A stretch of DNA of 64,000 bases from Fervidifonticultor_A tertius (GCA_031459235.1 JAVKIY010000006.1:1-64000); one strand, 5' to 3'; counted from the first letter of the stretch, positions 50,841 through 59,227 are shown. The notes: generated by a model not told the origin, from the letters alone. A program made the numbers and translations.

Positions 50841-52015
50841 ACCTCCCGGAACACCCGGAGAAAGTTCAGCCCGAGCAGTTTCCGCAGTTCGTCCTCGTTG
50901 AACCCCCATCGCGCGAGCGCCACGGTCAGGTTGGGCCAGTCGGAGAAACGCTCGTAGCCCTGCAGGCGGTAGTCAGGCGTAAGGCGGTGCTCCTCGAGCC
51001 GGAACCCGGCCCAATCGAAGCCGCCCCGGCGTTGCGGCATCGAGGGCGGGTACTCGACGACCGAGTCCGTGCCGGGCCCGGGCCCGGCCTTGTCGGTGCC
51101 GATCCCCACGTGGTCGATGCCGCAGACCGAGACCAGGTGCTCGACGTGGCGGCAGAAGTCGTCTAGCGTCGGCTCCTTCGATGTCGAGATGAACCCGGGG
51201 ATCACCACCACCCCGAAGTACCCGCCGCGCTCCGCGACCGCCCGCGCCAGCTCGTCGGTCTTCCCGCGATCGTGGTAGCAGACGGTCTTGCTGCTCGAGT
51301 GCGACACGACGACGGGCGCCGCGCTCACCGCGAGCGCGTCCCACCCCACCTGCTCGCTGCAGTGGCTGATATCCACCAGGATGCGCGCGGCGTTGAGCCG
51401 ACGCACGACCTCGCGGCCGAAGTACGAGAGGCCGCCCTGGGTCGCCTCGGTGCAGCCGTCGCCCAGCAGGTTCCGCAGGTTGTAGGTCAGCTGCACCATG
51501 CGCACGCCAAGATAGCGGAAGTGGTCGATGCGGTCCAGCTCGTCGCCGAACGGAGTGGCGTTCTGGAAGTCCAGGACCAGCCCGTAGCGCCCCTCGCGGT
51601 GCGCGCGCTCGATGTCGGCCGCGGTGCGGACCAGCACCATGGCGCCATCCAGCGCGTCCACGACGGCGTGGGCCCGTCCGAGCCGCAGGTTGGCCAGCTC
51701 GAAGGCGCGGCCGGGCGCCTCGGTACCCGAGTAGCTGGCGCACGCCACGGTCACGCCCGACCGCCGCCAGAACTCCAGGTAGGCGGCTCGCGCCTCCTCC
51801 GAGGTGCGCAGCTCCTCCAGCGCCATCTCGGCCATCAGGGGCGCGGCCTCTTCACGGGTGAGCCCGCGCGCGGCGTACTCGGCCAGCCGCTCGCGCATCC
51901 GGGCGGTGAAGAGGAAGCCGGTGGTCGCCGGGGGCTGCTGCGAGTCGATAACCAGCGCGTCCTCGTGGAGCCTCCGGGCTTCGTCCGGGGTCAGGGTGGG
52001 GGTGGACCGCCTCAC
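50831..52015 (-). CDS. M19 membrane-dipeptidase-like protein lacking the first zinc-site residues (second copy)
   Basis: Renal-dipeptidase-fold protein of 394 aa. M19 landmarks: LGVRMVQLTYNLRN, His in LVDISHCSEQVGW, His in VVVSHSSSKTVC and Asp in VGIGTDKAG. As in the paralogue at 8247-9275, the HxD motif is absent (LVIDSQQPPAT) and the bridging Glu is Gln (LDFQNATPF). It has an extra helical insert at about 40-85 compared with that paralogue. GTG start overlaps the stop of the MBL gene (GTGA at 52012-52015). No signal peptide is seen. Confidence 0.88.
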   Translation of the reverse strand: MRRSTPTLTPDEARRLHEDALVIDSQQPPATTGFLFTARMRERLAEYAARGLTREEAAPLMAEMALEELRTSEEARAAYLEFWRRSGVTVACASYSGTEAPGRAFELANLRLGRAHAVVDALDGAMVLVRTAADIERAHREGRYGLVLDFQNATPFGDELDRIDHFRYLGVRMVQLTYNLRNLLGDGCTEATQGGLSYFGREVVRRLNAARILVDISHCSEQVGWDALAVSAAPVVVSHSSSKTVCYHDRGKTDELARAVAERGGYFGVVVIPGFISTSKEPTLDDFCRHVEHLVSVCGIDHVGIGTDKAGPGPGTDSVVEYPPSMPQRRGGFDWAGFRLEEHRLTPDYRLQGYERFSDWPNLTVALARWGFNEDELRKLLGLNFLRVFREVCG

Positions 52016-52791
52016 AGGCGCCTCCAGGGCGACGCGGCGTCGGTGCCCGCGACCCGACCCTCGGCCCGGAGCTTCAGCAGGTGCGCGTGCACCGACTGCG
52101 CTGCCAGGCCGTGGAGCGCGGCAGGCACCTCCGCGTAGATGCGCGCCACCAGTTCGGGGATGCGGGCGGGACCGGCCTCGAGCGCCGCCAGGACCTGCTC
52201 CTCCCGCATCCGCCGGTGCCGCAGGTACTGCTCGATGGCCTCGGCAGGCCGCACAATGACTTCGCCGTGGCCGGGGTAGATGCGCGACAGCCGCTCGCGG
52301 GCCAGCCGCTCCAGCGACGCCATGTAGGCGGCCATGTCACCGTCCGGCGGGGCGACGACCACCGTGGATCCGGCGACGATGAGGTCCCCGGAGAACAGCG
52401 CCCGCTCCTCGCGCAGCACGAGGGACACATGATCCGAGGTGTGGCCCGGCGTGTGGAGGACCTCCAGCGTCGCCCCGCCGCCGCTGAGGAGCGCGCCGTC
52501 GCGGAGCGCGAACGGATGCGTGAGCACGGCCGCGCCGGTTCGCGAGGACAGCGGCCGCGCGCCGGGCGCGTGGTCGGGATGGCCATGGGTGAGGAGAATG
52601 CGCGCCACGGTCGCGTCGCCTATGGCCTCCAGAATGCGCTCGATGTGGCCAGGGTCGGCCGGGCCCGGGTCGATGACAGTGACGCGCCCCACGCCGACCA
52701 GGTAGGTGTTGGTGCCCCCGCCGGTCATGGGCGAGGCGTTAGGCGCCACCAGCCTCCGGACCAGCGGGGACAGCCTGACCTCAACGGGCAT
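52012..52791 (-). CDS. MBL-fold metallo-hydrolase (LACTB2/glyoxalase II-like)
   Basis: Metallo-beta-lactamase-fold hydrolase of 259 aa. HxHxDH in LLTHGHPDHAPGA, His in VLHTPGHTSDHVSL, Asp in LFSGDLIVAG and His in IYPGHGEV; C-terminal winged-helix (SVHAHLLKLRAEGRVAG) as in LACTB2, which is an endoribonuclease in animals, though bacterial members are mixed. ATG at 52791 with GGAGG 9 bases upstream. It leads the unit MBL, M19, MFS and is divergent from the c-di-GMP riboswitch. Confidence 0.9.
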   Translation of the reverse strand: MPVEVRLSPLVRRLVAPNASPMTGGGTNTYLVGVGRVTVIDPGPADPGHIERILEAIGDATVARILLTHGHPDHAPGARPLSSRTGAAVLTHPFALRDGALLSGGGATLEVLHTPGHTSDHVSLVLREERALFSGDLIVAGSTVVVAPPDGDMAAYMASLERLARERLSRIYPGHGEVIVRPAEAIEQYLRHRRMREEQVLAALEAGPARIPELVARIYAEVPAALHGLAAQSVHAHLLKLRAEGRVAGTDAASPWRRL

Positions 52792-52873
52792 CCTCCGGCA
52801 CCTCCGTTCCGGCGAGGCCGTGATCACATCCGATGTCTAGACCGCCGGCGACCTGGGCACAATGCCGGTGAGA

Positions 52874-52956
52874 CCTCCGATAAAGGCAAACCCGTCGCAA
52901 GGCGGGGACGCAAAGCCGACAGGACCCCTCTGGGGTTGGCTGGGTTGCCGAAGAGG
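52874..52956 (+). ncRNA. cyclic-di-GMP-I (GEMM) riboswitch aptamer
   Basis: The conserved GEMM-I core is recognisable. A short P1 pairs GGCAA (52885-52889) with TTGCC (52945-52949). P2 is CCCGTC-GCAA-GGCGGG (52891-52906), capped by the expected GNRA tetraloop. The invariant GACGCAAAGCC follows (52907-52917). P3 contains ACCCC-TCT-GGGGT (52924-52936) closed by GCCGA with TTGGC. P1 may extend by pairing CCTC (52874-52877) with GAGG (52953-52956), bases that also form the 5' arm of the terminator just downstream. Ligand binding would then prevent termination, making an ON switch; this direction is inferred. It lies in the 5' leader of the HD-GYP gene. Confidence 0.88.
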
Positions 52957-52992
52957 GTTTCGTGCTGTAGAGCGAAATCCTCTTGTTTTTTT
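52951..52992 (+). terminator. riboswitch expression-platform intrinsic terminator
   Basis: A 12-bp stem pairs 52951-52962 (AAGAGGGTTTCG) with 52973-52984 (CGAAATCCTCTT), one G-U pair, loop of 10 bases, followed by G and seven T residues (52986-52992). It stands between the c-di-GMP aptamer and the HD-GYP start codon, 24 bases before the ATG. Its 5' arm overlaps bases available to the aptamer's P1. Confidence 0.88.
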
Positions 52993-53015
52993 GCGCCCGC
53001 AGAGGGGGATGCGCC

Positions 53016-53585
53016 ATGGCCGTCGAGAGTCCGCTCACCGCCGCCCGCGTGATCGAGCGCATGTGTCCCTGGCCGGAGGGGCACCTGCAGCGCGTTGCCG
53101 GATATAGCGCGCAGCTGGCGGCGGCGGCGGCTCTCGACGGCGCTGTGCCGGTGGTGGCGAAGGCAGCCCTGCTCCACGAGATCGGCAAGCTGGCCTTGCC
53201 GGAGGAACTTCTGGCCAGGCGCGACCGCCTGACCCCCCCCGAGGCCGAGGCGCTCCGGCGCCACGTAGTAGCGGGCGCCGAGATGTGCCGGTCGCTGCCC
53301 GACGGCGAGCGGATCGCTGCGATCGTCCGCCACTGCCACGAACACTGGAACGGCCAGGGGTATCCCGACCGCCTGGCCGGCGAGCAAATCCCCATCGGCG
53401 CCCGGATCGTGGCTATCGCCGACGCGTTCGACACCCTCATGATCGACCGGCCCTGGCGGTCCGCGTACTCACCCGAGGAGGCGCTGCAGATCCTGTGGTT
53501 CGGGGCCGATACCCAGTGGGATCCCCACCTGGTCGAGCTGTTCGACCAGCTCGTCCGCCCCACGCTGGTCAGACGCCGGACCTAG
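53016..53585 (+). CDS. single-domain HD-GYP protein, predicted c-di-GMP phosphodiesterase with altered site
   Basis: Stand-alone HD-GYP domain of 189 aa without sensor or transmembrane parts. Family motifs: H23 in EGHLQRVAGY, the HD motif as H54-E55 in LLHEIGKLALP with K58, H83 in RRHVVAGAEM, HCHEHWNGQGYP at 106-117 and D136 in AIADAFD. Two usual metal ligands differ: Asp of HD is Glu (E55), and the first His of HHE is Cys (C107). Typical HD-GYP enzymes hydrolyse c-di-GMP to pGpG or GMP. ATG at 53016 has AGAGGGGG upstream. Expression should be governed by the preceding c-di-GMP-I riboswitch and terminator, giving feedback if the protein is active. Convergent with the TPR gene, 1 base apart. 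Confidence 0.9.
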   Translation: MAVESPLTAARVIERMCPWPEGHLQRVAGYSAQLAAAAALDGAVPVVAKAALLHEIGKLALPEELLARRDRLTPPEAEALRRHVVAGAEMCRSLPDGERIAAIVRHCHEHWNGQGYPDRLAGEQIPIGARIVAIADAFDTLMIDRPWRSAYSPEEALQILWFGADTQWDPHLVELFDQLVRPTLVRRRT

Positions 53586-53586
53586 C

Positions 53587-54213
53587 CTAGCGGGTTCCCT
53601 CGCGGGGCCCCTCGAGGAGGACTCGCGCCTCGCGCGCCGCGTCGCTGGCCGGTGCCAGGGCGATCGCGCGCTCGAGCGCCGCTCGCGCCTCATCGATCCG
53701 GCCCACCTTCAGCGCGGCCCGGCCGTACCACAACTGGACCGTGGCCGATTCGGGGCTGACGCGCGCCGCCTCGCGGTAGCGCGCGAGCGCAGGGCCGTAC
53801 CACCCACCCTGATAGAGCTCGTAACCCTCCCGCATGAGACGGCGGAGATACTGCTGCGGTGACAGCGGCGCCGGCGTCGGCCGGGGCGAGGCCGCGGTAG
53901 CGGGCCGGCGCACCGGCGACGGCCGCGACGCCTGCAGCCGCTGAGGCGCCGAGGGACGCACCGCGACCATCTCCCGGGCCTGTGGCGGGCGCGGCGACGC
54001 CTCTTCGGAAGAACGGGAACCCGGCGGCTTTGGCGCGCCGGCCGGCGCCTGGTCCACCGCGCGCGCCCGGACAAACCACTCGACCACCTTCCGCTCGATG
54101 GCGGACGCGTTGAGCGCTTCGGGCCCGGCGAGCAGATAGGCGCCGACCGCCAGCGCCAGCACGAACTGCGCCACCAGGATCCACCGCGGCCTGGATCCGT
54201 GATGCCCCATCAT
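53587..54213 (-). CDS. TPR-containing single-pass membrane protein
   Basis: Protein of 208 aa. One TM helix near the N-terminus (ILVAQFVLALAVGAYLLAG, about residues 12-30) is followed by a long Pro/Ala/Arg-rich linker (about 45-125) and two tetratricopeptide repeats at the C-terminus (YELYQGGWYGPALARYREAA; AALKVGRIDEARAALERAIA). It would be anchored in the inner membrane with the repeats free for protein contacts. No family beyond TPR is recognised. Start is chosen at ATG 54213; the frame continues to a GTG at 54240, and neither has a convincing ribosome binding site. Confidence 0.72.
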   Translation of the reverse strand: MMGHHGSRPRWILVAQFVLALAVGAYLLAGPEALNASAIERKVVEWFVRARAVDQAPAGAPKPPGSRSSEEASPRPPQAREMVAVRPSAPQRLQASRPSPVRRPATAASPRPTPAPLSPQQYLRRLMREGYELYQGGWYGPALARYREAARVSPESATVQLWYGRAALKVGRIDEARAALERAIALAPASDAAREARVLLEGPREGTR

Positions 54214-54255
54214 CCGAACGGTATTGTGCCCACCCAGCACCGGCCGAAGACTCGA

Positions 54256-55479
54256 TCACGAAGCACCCGCGAGGCCGAACGCCCGTCCCGCCTCGGCGGC
54301 CAGGTACCGGCCGATCGCGAGCGATGCCGTGGCCGCTGGCGACGGCGCGTTCAGCACGTGGATGGCCCGCTCGGACGAGACGATGTGGAAGTCGTCCACC
54401 AGGGTCCCGTCAGGCGCCACGGCCTGCGCGCGCACGCCCGCCCCCCCCCGCTCTAGGTCGTCGGCGCGCAGGTCCGGAACCAAGCGCCGCAGGGCGCGCG
54501 CGAACGCGGCCTTCGAAAGCGAGCGCGCCACCTCGTCCACCCCGGTCCGCCAGTAGCGCCGCGCCAGGCGCCAGAAACCGGCGTAGCCCAGCGTACCGAG
54601 GAGCTCGCCCGGGTGAAGGCGGTTCCACGCGTAGCCCTCGCGCGCGAGCGCGAGCACCGCGTTGGGCCCGGCCTCGACGCGACCGTCCACCATCCGCGTG
54701 AGGTGCACGCCCAGGAAAGGCAGCGCGGGATCGGGCACCGGGTAGATGAGGCCGCGCACGAGATCGCGGCGCTGCGGTCGCAGGACGTAGTACTCCCCGC
54801 GGAACGGCAGGATCCGTACGCCGACGCGCGCGCCGGCGAGACGTGCCACGACGTCGGCATACAGCCCCGCGCAGGTGACCAGGTACCGCGCGGCGATCTC
54901 GCGGCCGCCCGCGTGCACGACCAGGCCGTCGGGCAGGCGACGGACCGCGGTGACCCGCGCCCCGGTCACGACAGTCGCGCCGCGGCGCCGCACGTCGGTC
55001 GCGAGCGCGTCGGCCACGGCGGCGAAGCTCAGGCTCGCGGTGTGCGGCGAGTAGATCGCTTCGACGGCCGCGGCATGCGGTTCGATCTCGCGGAGCCGCT
55101 CGGGCCCGATGTGCTCCAGCCCGGGCACACCGTTGGCGCGCCCGCGCGCGAGCAGGTCGCGCAGCCGTGGCACCTCCTCGGGCGCAACGGCGACGATGAC
55201 CTTGCCGGTCGGTGCGATCGGAACGCCTGACGCAGCGCAGAACTCGCGCATGAGCCGGACGCCCTCGACGCAGAGGCGGGCTCGCACCGAGCCGGGCCGA
55301 TAGTAGATCCCGGCGTGCAGCACGCCGCTGTTGTGGCCGGTCTGGTGCCGCGCGAGCGCGTCTTCCTTCTCGAGTAGGGCCACACGGAGGTCGGGATACC
55401 GGTCGAGCAGGGCCCGTGCCGTCGCCAGTCCCACGATGCCTCCGCCGACGACGACCACGTCGTACCGTCCGTCGTTCAC
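54256..55479 (-). CDS. lhgO: L-2-hydroxyglutarate oxidase
   Basis: FAD enzyme of 407 aa that oxidises L-2-hydroxyglutarate to 2-oxoglutarate, passing electrons to the membrane quinone pool in characterised LhgO. The FAD motif VVVGGGIVGLATARALL opens the protein; HQTGHNSGVLHAGIYY and the PTGKVIVA stretch are diagnostic. Mid-protein SPHTASLSFAAVADALA and FRGEYYVL also match the family. The start is the GTG at 55479, without a clear Shine-Dalgarno; the long frame upstream is a shadow of the MFS gene on the other strand. Divergent from that MFS gene by 78 bases. Confidence 0.92.
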   Translation of the reverse strand: MNDGRYDVVVVGGGIVGLATARALLDRYPDLRVALLEKEDALARHQTGHNSGVLHAGIYYRPGSVRARLCVEGVRLMREFCAASGVPIAPTGKVIVAVAPEEVPRLRDLLARGRANGVPGLEHIGPERLREIEPHAAAVEAIYSPHTASLSFAAVADALATDVRRRGATVVTGARVTAVRRLPDGLVVHAGGREIAARYLVTCAGLYADVVARLAGARVGVRILPFRGEYYVLRPQRRDLVRGLIYPVPDPALPFLGVHLTRMVDGRVEAGPNAVLALAREGYAWNRLHPGELLGTLGYAGFWRLARRYWRTGVDEVARSLSKAAFARALRRLVPDLRADDLERGGAGVRAQAVAPDGTLVDDFHIVSSERAIHVLNAPSPAATASLAIGRYLAAEAGRAFGLAGAS

Positions 55480-55557
55480 GGAGGCGGGAGTTCTCGCGCA
55501 CCGCGGGGCGGACCTGCCGGCAGGAGGCGCGCGCCGTGACCGGAAGTCTGGTGCACC

Positions 55558-57135
55558 ATGGCATCGTTGCGCGGCACTCTCTTCGCCGCGATCCTTGGCT
55601 CGGGCATCGTCTTCCTCGACACGACCGTCGTCAACGTCGCGCTCCCGCGGATCGGCACCGACCTCCCCGCGACCGTCGTGGGCGTGCTCGAGGGCCAGGC
55701 GTACGTCTACAACGGGTACCTGTTGTCGCTGAGCGCGCTGCTCATCCTGGCCGGCGCGCTCGCCGACTTCTACGGCCGGCGCCGGACGTTCGTGGTGGGC
55801 CTCGCCGGGTTCGGCGTCACCTCGGTGCTGTGCGGACTGGCCCCCACCATGGAGTGGCTGGTGGCGTTCCGCGTGCTGCAAGGGGCGGCGGGCGCGCTGC
55901 TCGTGCCGGGCTCACTCGCGCTCATCACCGCGGCGTTTGGCGGCGAGGCGCAGGGCCGCGCCTTCGGCCTGTGGGCGGGCGCCTCGGGCGCGACCACCAT
56001 CCTGGGGCCGCTCGTCGGCGGCATCCTGGTGGACGTGGTGTCCTGGCGCGCCGCGTTCCTGATCAACGCGCCGCTGGTCGCCGTGGGGCTGTGGGTGACG
56101 CTCCGCGCGGTGGAGGAGAGCCGCGACGAGTCCGCGACCGGCGCCTTCGACTGGCCCGGGGCCGCGGTCGTGGCGATCGCGGTGGGCGGGCTGGCCTTCG
56201 GCGGCATCTACGGGCAGCAGCGCGAGTGGCGCGACCCGCTCGCGTTCGCGGCGCTGGCCGCTGGCGCCGGAGCCGCGGTGGCGTTCCCATTCCTGGCGGC
56301 CCGCTCCCAGCACCCGTTGGTGCCGCTCCACCTGTTCCGCTCGAGAAACTTCACCGTCACGAACGTCTCGACGCTCGTCATCTACGGCGCGCTCTACGTG
56401 ACCTTCTACTACGTCCCGCTGTTCATGCAGGGGACCCTCGGGTACACGGCCGCGGCCGCGGGGCTCGCGGGCATCCCGTCCACCCTGCTGCTCGTGTTCT
56501 TCTCGTCGCGCTTCGGGGCGCTCGCCGGCCGCCATGGTCCCCGGCGCTTCATGGCGGCGGGCCCGGCGTTGATGGCGCTCGGCGTCGCCTGGATGCTCCG
56601 CGTGCCCGCGGCGAGCGCGGCCTGGGGGTTCCAGCCGGGCAACCCGGCGACCCTGATCCCGCCGGCCTCTTACCTGATCGACTTCCTGCCAGCCTACCTG
56701 GTGTACGGTATCGGCCTCACCATCATGGTCGCGCCGCTCACCACGTGCCTGATGACCTCGGTGCCCGTGCGCAACTCCGGGGTCGCCTCCGCGATCAACA
56801 ACGCCATCTCGCGCATCGGCCCGCAGCTCGCCGGCGCGGCGATCTTCGTGGCGGTGACCGCGGGCTTCTACGCCGACCTGGCGGCGCGCATCCCCGGCCT
56901 CGACGTCTCGGCCGCCGACGTGCGCGCGCGCATCGCGCCCCTGAACCGACCCGCCCCGGACCTGCCGGCCGACCAGGTCGCGGCCGCGCGCGACGCCTCG
57001 ACCCGCGCGTTTCGCACGGCGATGCTCATCAGCGTCGCGCTCCTGGCCGCGGGCGCGGCGATCAACGCCGTCTGGATCACCGACCCGCCGCGCGCCGGGT
57101 CAGGCACGGGCGGCAGCGGCACCGCCCCAGGCTGA
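55558..57135 (+). CDS. MFS transporter, DHA2 (14-helix) family
   Basis: Inner-membrane major-facilitator protein of 525 aa with 14 predicted helices. First helix contains the DHA2 signature FLDTTVVNVALPRIG; motif A reads ADFYGRRRTF; motif C-like region ATTILGPLVGGILVD. A large loop before the last helix (about residues 445-490) is hydrophilic. These proteins export drugs or organic compounds by proton antiport. Transcribed alone, between divergent lhgO and the hydrolase remnant. Confidence 0.93.
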   Translation: MASLRGTLFAAILGSGIVFLDTTVVNVALPRIGTDLPATVVGVLEGQAYVYNGYLLSLSALLILAGALADFYGRRRTFVVGLAGFGVTSVLCGLAPTMEWLVAFRVLQGAAGALLVPGSLALITAAFGGEAQGRAFGLWAGASGATTILGPLVGGILVDVVSWRAAFLINAPLVAVGLWVTLRAVEESRDESATGAFDWPGAAVVAIAVGGLAFGGIYGQQREWRDPLAFAALAAGAGAAVAFPFLAARSQHPLVPLHLFRSRNFTVTNVSTLVIYGALYVTFYYVPLFMQGTLGYTAAAAGLAGIPSTLLLVFFSSRFGALAGRHGPRRFMAAGPALMALGVAWMLRVPAASAAWGFQPGNPATLIPPASYLIDFLPAYLVYGIGLTIMVAPLTTCLMTSVPVRNSGVASAINNAISRIGPQLAGAAIFVAVTAGFYADLAARIPGLDVSAADVRARIAPLNRPAPDLPADQVAAARDASTRAFRTAMLISVALLAAGAAINAVWITDPPRAGSGTGGSGTAPG

Positions 57136-57154
57136 GGACGCCCGCCCCGCCCGT

Positions 57155-57334
57155 TCATGGCGCCCCCACCGCGGTAGTCCACGCCGCCGCGACGTCCGCC
57201 AGCTCACGGACCACGTCCTCCGCTGCGCGGCCGCGGACGCGCAGCCCGTGGTCGGCGCCATCGATCACGTGCAGCGTCGCCTGCGAAAGCCGCGCGACCG
57301 TGTCCGCCAGAAGGTCGGGCCGTGCGAAGCCGTC
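57155..57334 (-). pseudogene. alpha/beta-hydrolase C-terminal remnant
   Basis: Fifty-nine codons on the minus strand read DGFARPDLLADTVARL, then TLHVIDGADHGLRVRGR and end ADVAAAWTTAVGAP. This is the C-terminus of small alpha/beta-hydrolases, with the catalytic His in GADH. Upstream of DGFARPD the homology ends abruptly, so the nucleophile domain is gone. The lost part is where the guaB promoter region now lies. It is a decayed gene rather than a functional protein. Confidence 0.6.
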
Positions 57335-57404
57335 CTTCGGTTGAGTGGTATCATGGAAGCCCGGGGAGGTCTCGCACCGCTGGCCCCCCGCAGGAGCCGC
57401 GCGC

Positions 57405-58847
57405 ATGCACGAGCGATCCATTCGGCTGGGACTCACCTTCGACGACGTCCTCCTGGTCCCCAAGCGCTCAGGTGTCGCCACCCGCGCGCAGGTCGATACG
57501 CGCTCGCGCCTGACCCGCCGCATCGAGGTGGCGGTGCCCATCGTGAGCGCCAATATGGACGCGGTCACGGAGAGCGCCATGGCGATCGCGATGGCACGCG
57601 AGGGCGGCATCGGCATCATCCACCGGTTCCTGAGCGTGGAGCAGCAGGTGGCTGAGGTGCGCCGGGTCAAGCGGGCGGAGAGCATCGTCATCGACGAGCC
57701 GTATCAGTTCGGCCCGGAGCGCACTGTGCGCGACGCGCTGGCGTTCATGGAGGAGCACGGGTCCGCGGGGCTGCTCGTCGTCAACGGCGCCGGCCAGCTC
57801 CTCGGGCTGGTCACCGCGCGCGACCTCCTGTTCGCGAACGGCGGGGACGAGACGCTGGCGTCGGTGATGACCCCGCGCGAGCGGCTGGTAACCGCGCCGC
57901 CCGATGTGGACCCGGAGGAGGCGCGTACGATCCTGCACCGCCACCGGATCGAGAAGCTACCGCTGGTGGATGCCTCGGGCCGGCTGGCGGGACTCATCAC
58001 CAGCCGCGACATCCGCAGCCGACTGAAGCACCCCTGGGCGACCAAGGACCCCAAAGGGCGCCTGCGGGTGGGCGCCGCCGTCGGCGTGCGCGGGGACTAC
58101 CTCGAGCGGGCCGCGGCCCTGGTGGACGAGGGCGTCGACGTGCTCGTGCTCGACGTGGCGCACGGCCACACCGAGGCCGCGCTGGCCGCGCTCGAGCGTC
58201 TGCGCGAGCGCTTCCCCGACACCGACATCGTCGCGGGCAACGTCGCTACCGCCGATGGCGCGCGCGACCTGATCGCGCGCGGCGCCGACGCGGTCAAGGT
58301 CGGCGTGGGCCCGGGCTCCACGTGCACCACGCGCATCGTCACCGGCGCGGGCGTCCCGCAGCTCACCGCCATCCTGGACTGCGCGGAGGCGGCCGCGCCC
58401 CACGGCGTGCCGATCATCGCCGACGGCGGCATCCGGAACTCCGGCGACCTGACCAAGGCGCTGGCCGCGGGCGCGAGCACGGCCATGCTCGGGAACCTGC
58501 TGGCCGGCACCGAGGAGAGCCCGGGCGCGCTCGTCATCCGCAACGGCCGCCAGTACAAGACCTACCGCGGCATGGCCAGCCTGTGGGCCGCGGCGCGGCG
58601 GCAGTCGCTGGACAGGCCGGTCGAGGACGAAGACCTGAGCCAGATCGTGGCCGAGGGCGTGGAGGCGACGGTGCCCTACCGCGGCAAGGCCGGCGACGTC
58701 CTGGGGCAGCTCGTGGGCGGCTTGCGCTCGGGCATGAGCTACTGCGGCGCGCGTACCATCGCCGAGCTGTGGGAGCGCGCCGAGTTCATCCAGATCACAG
58801 CCGCGGGCTGGAAGGAGAGCCTGCCGCACGACATCGAGCCGGCCTGA
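57405..58847 (+). CDS. guaB: IMP dehydrogenase
   Basis: Full-length inosine-5'-monophosphate dehydrogenase of 480 aa, converting IMP to XMP with NAD in guanine nucleotide synthesis. The barrel starts TFDDVLLVPKRSGV; two CBS domains occupy about residues 95-210; the catalytic Cys is C307 in GPGSTCTTRIVTG; the mobile flap and GGIRNSGDL, YRGMASL motifs follow. A small departure is SLWAAARRQ where many have SLGAM. ATG at 57405 has AGGAG 8 bases upstream. TATCAT at 57349-57354 could be a -10 box. The pterin dehydratase gene follows 26 bases later. Confidence 0.97.
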   Translation: MHERSIRLGLTFDDVLLVPKRSGVATRAQVDTRSRLTRRIEVAVPIVSANMDAVTESAMAIAMAREGGIGIIHRFLSVEQQVAEVRRVKRAESIVIDEPYQFGPERTVRDALAFMEEHGSAGLLVVNGAGQLLGLVTARDLLFANGGDETLASVMTPRERLVTAPPDVDPEEARTILHRHRIEKLPLVDASGRLAGLITSRDIRSRLKHPWATKDPKGRLRVGAAVGVRGDYLERAAALVDEGVDVLVLDVAHGHTEAALAALERLRERFPDTDIVAGNVATADGARDLIARGADAVKVGVGPGSTCTTRIVTGAGVPQLTAILDCAEAAAPHGVPIIADGGIRNSGDLTKALAAGASTAMLGNLLAGTEESPGALVIRNGRQYKTYRGMASLWAAARRQSLDRPVEDEDLSQIVAEGVEATVPYRGKAGDVLGQLVGGLRSGMSYCGARTIAELWERAEFIQITAAGWKESLPHDIEPA

Positions 58848-58873
58848 GCCTGCGCGACTGGGGGGGGAACGGG

Positions 58874-59227
58874 ATGTCGCTGATCGAGATGCGGTGCACC
58901 GCGTGCCGCGTGGGCGAGCCCACGGTCACGGACGAGGAGATCGAGGCGCTGCGGCCGCAGGTGCCGGACTGGGCCATCGTCGAGCGCGACGGCATCAAGC
59001 GGCTGGAGCGGGTCTTCCGGTTCCCGAACTTCGCGGCCGCGCTGCGGTTCACCAATCGGGTTGGCGCGCTCGCCGAGTCCGAAGGGCATCACCCCGCGCT
59101 GCTCACCGAGTGGGGCCGGGTCACCGTCACCTGGTGGACGCACAAAATCCGGGGCCTGCACCGCAACGACTTCATCATGGCGGCCAAGACCGACCGCGCC
59201 TACCAGGAAGACGCGCCGATGCCCTAA
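58874..59227 (+). CDS. phhB: 4a-hydroxytetrahydrobiopterin dehydratase (pterin-4a-carbinolamine dehydratase)
   Basis: Small enzyme of 117 aa that dehydrates 4a-hydroxy-tetrahydropterin. The signature SEGHHPALLTEWGRVTVTWW holds the catalytic His pair, with the following THKIRGLHRNDFIMAAKTD completing the fold. The N-terminus has CTACRVGEP, common in bacterial members. ATG at 58874 has a G-rich ribosome binding site. It lies 26 bases downstream of guaB in the same direction and may be co-transcribed; no aromatic amino acid hydroxylase is present in the window, so it may serve another pterin enzyme. Confidence 0.93.
   Translation: MSLIEMRCTACRVGEPTVTDEEIEALRPQVPDWAIVERDGIKRLERVFRFPNFAAALRFTNRVGALAESEGHHPALLTEWGRVTVTWWTHKIRGLHRNDFIMAAKTDRAYQEDAPMP

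Noticed and set aside
53587..54213. TPR gene as functional partner of the HD-GYP gene
   Set aside because: The two are convergent with only one base between stops and share no promoter; linkage in function is not supported by the sequence.
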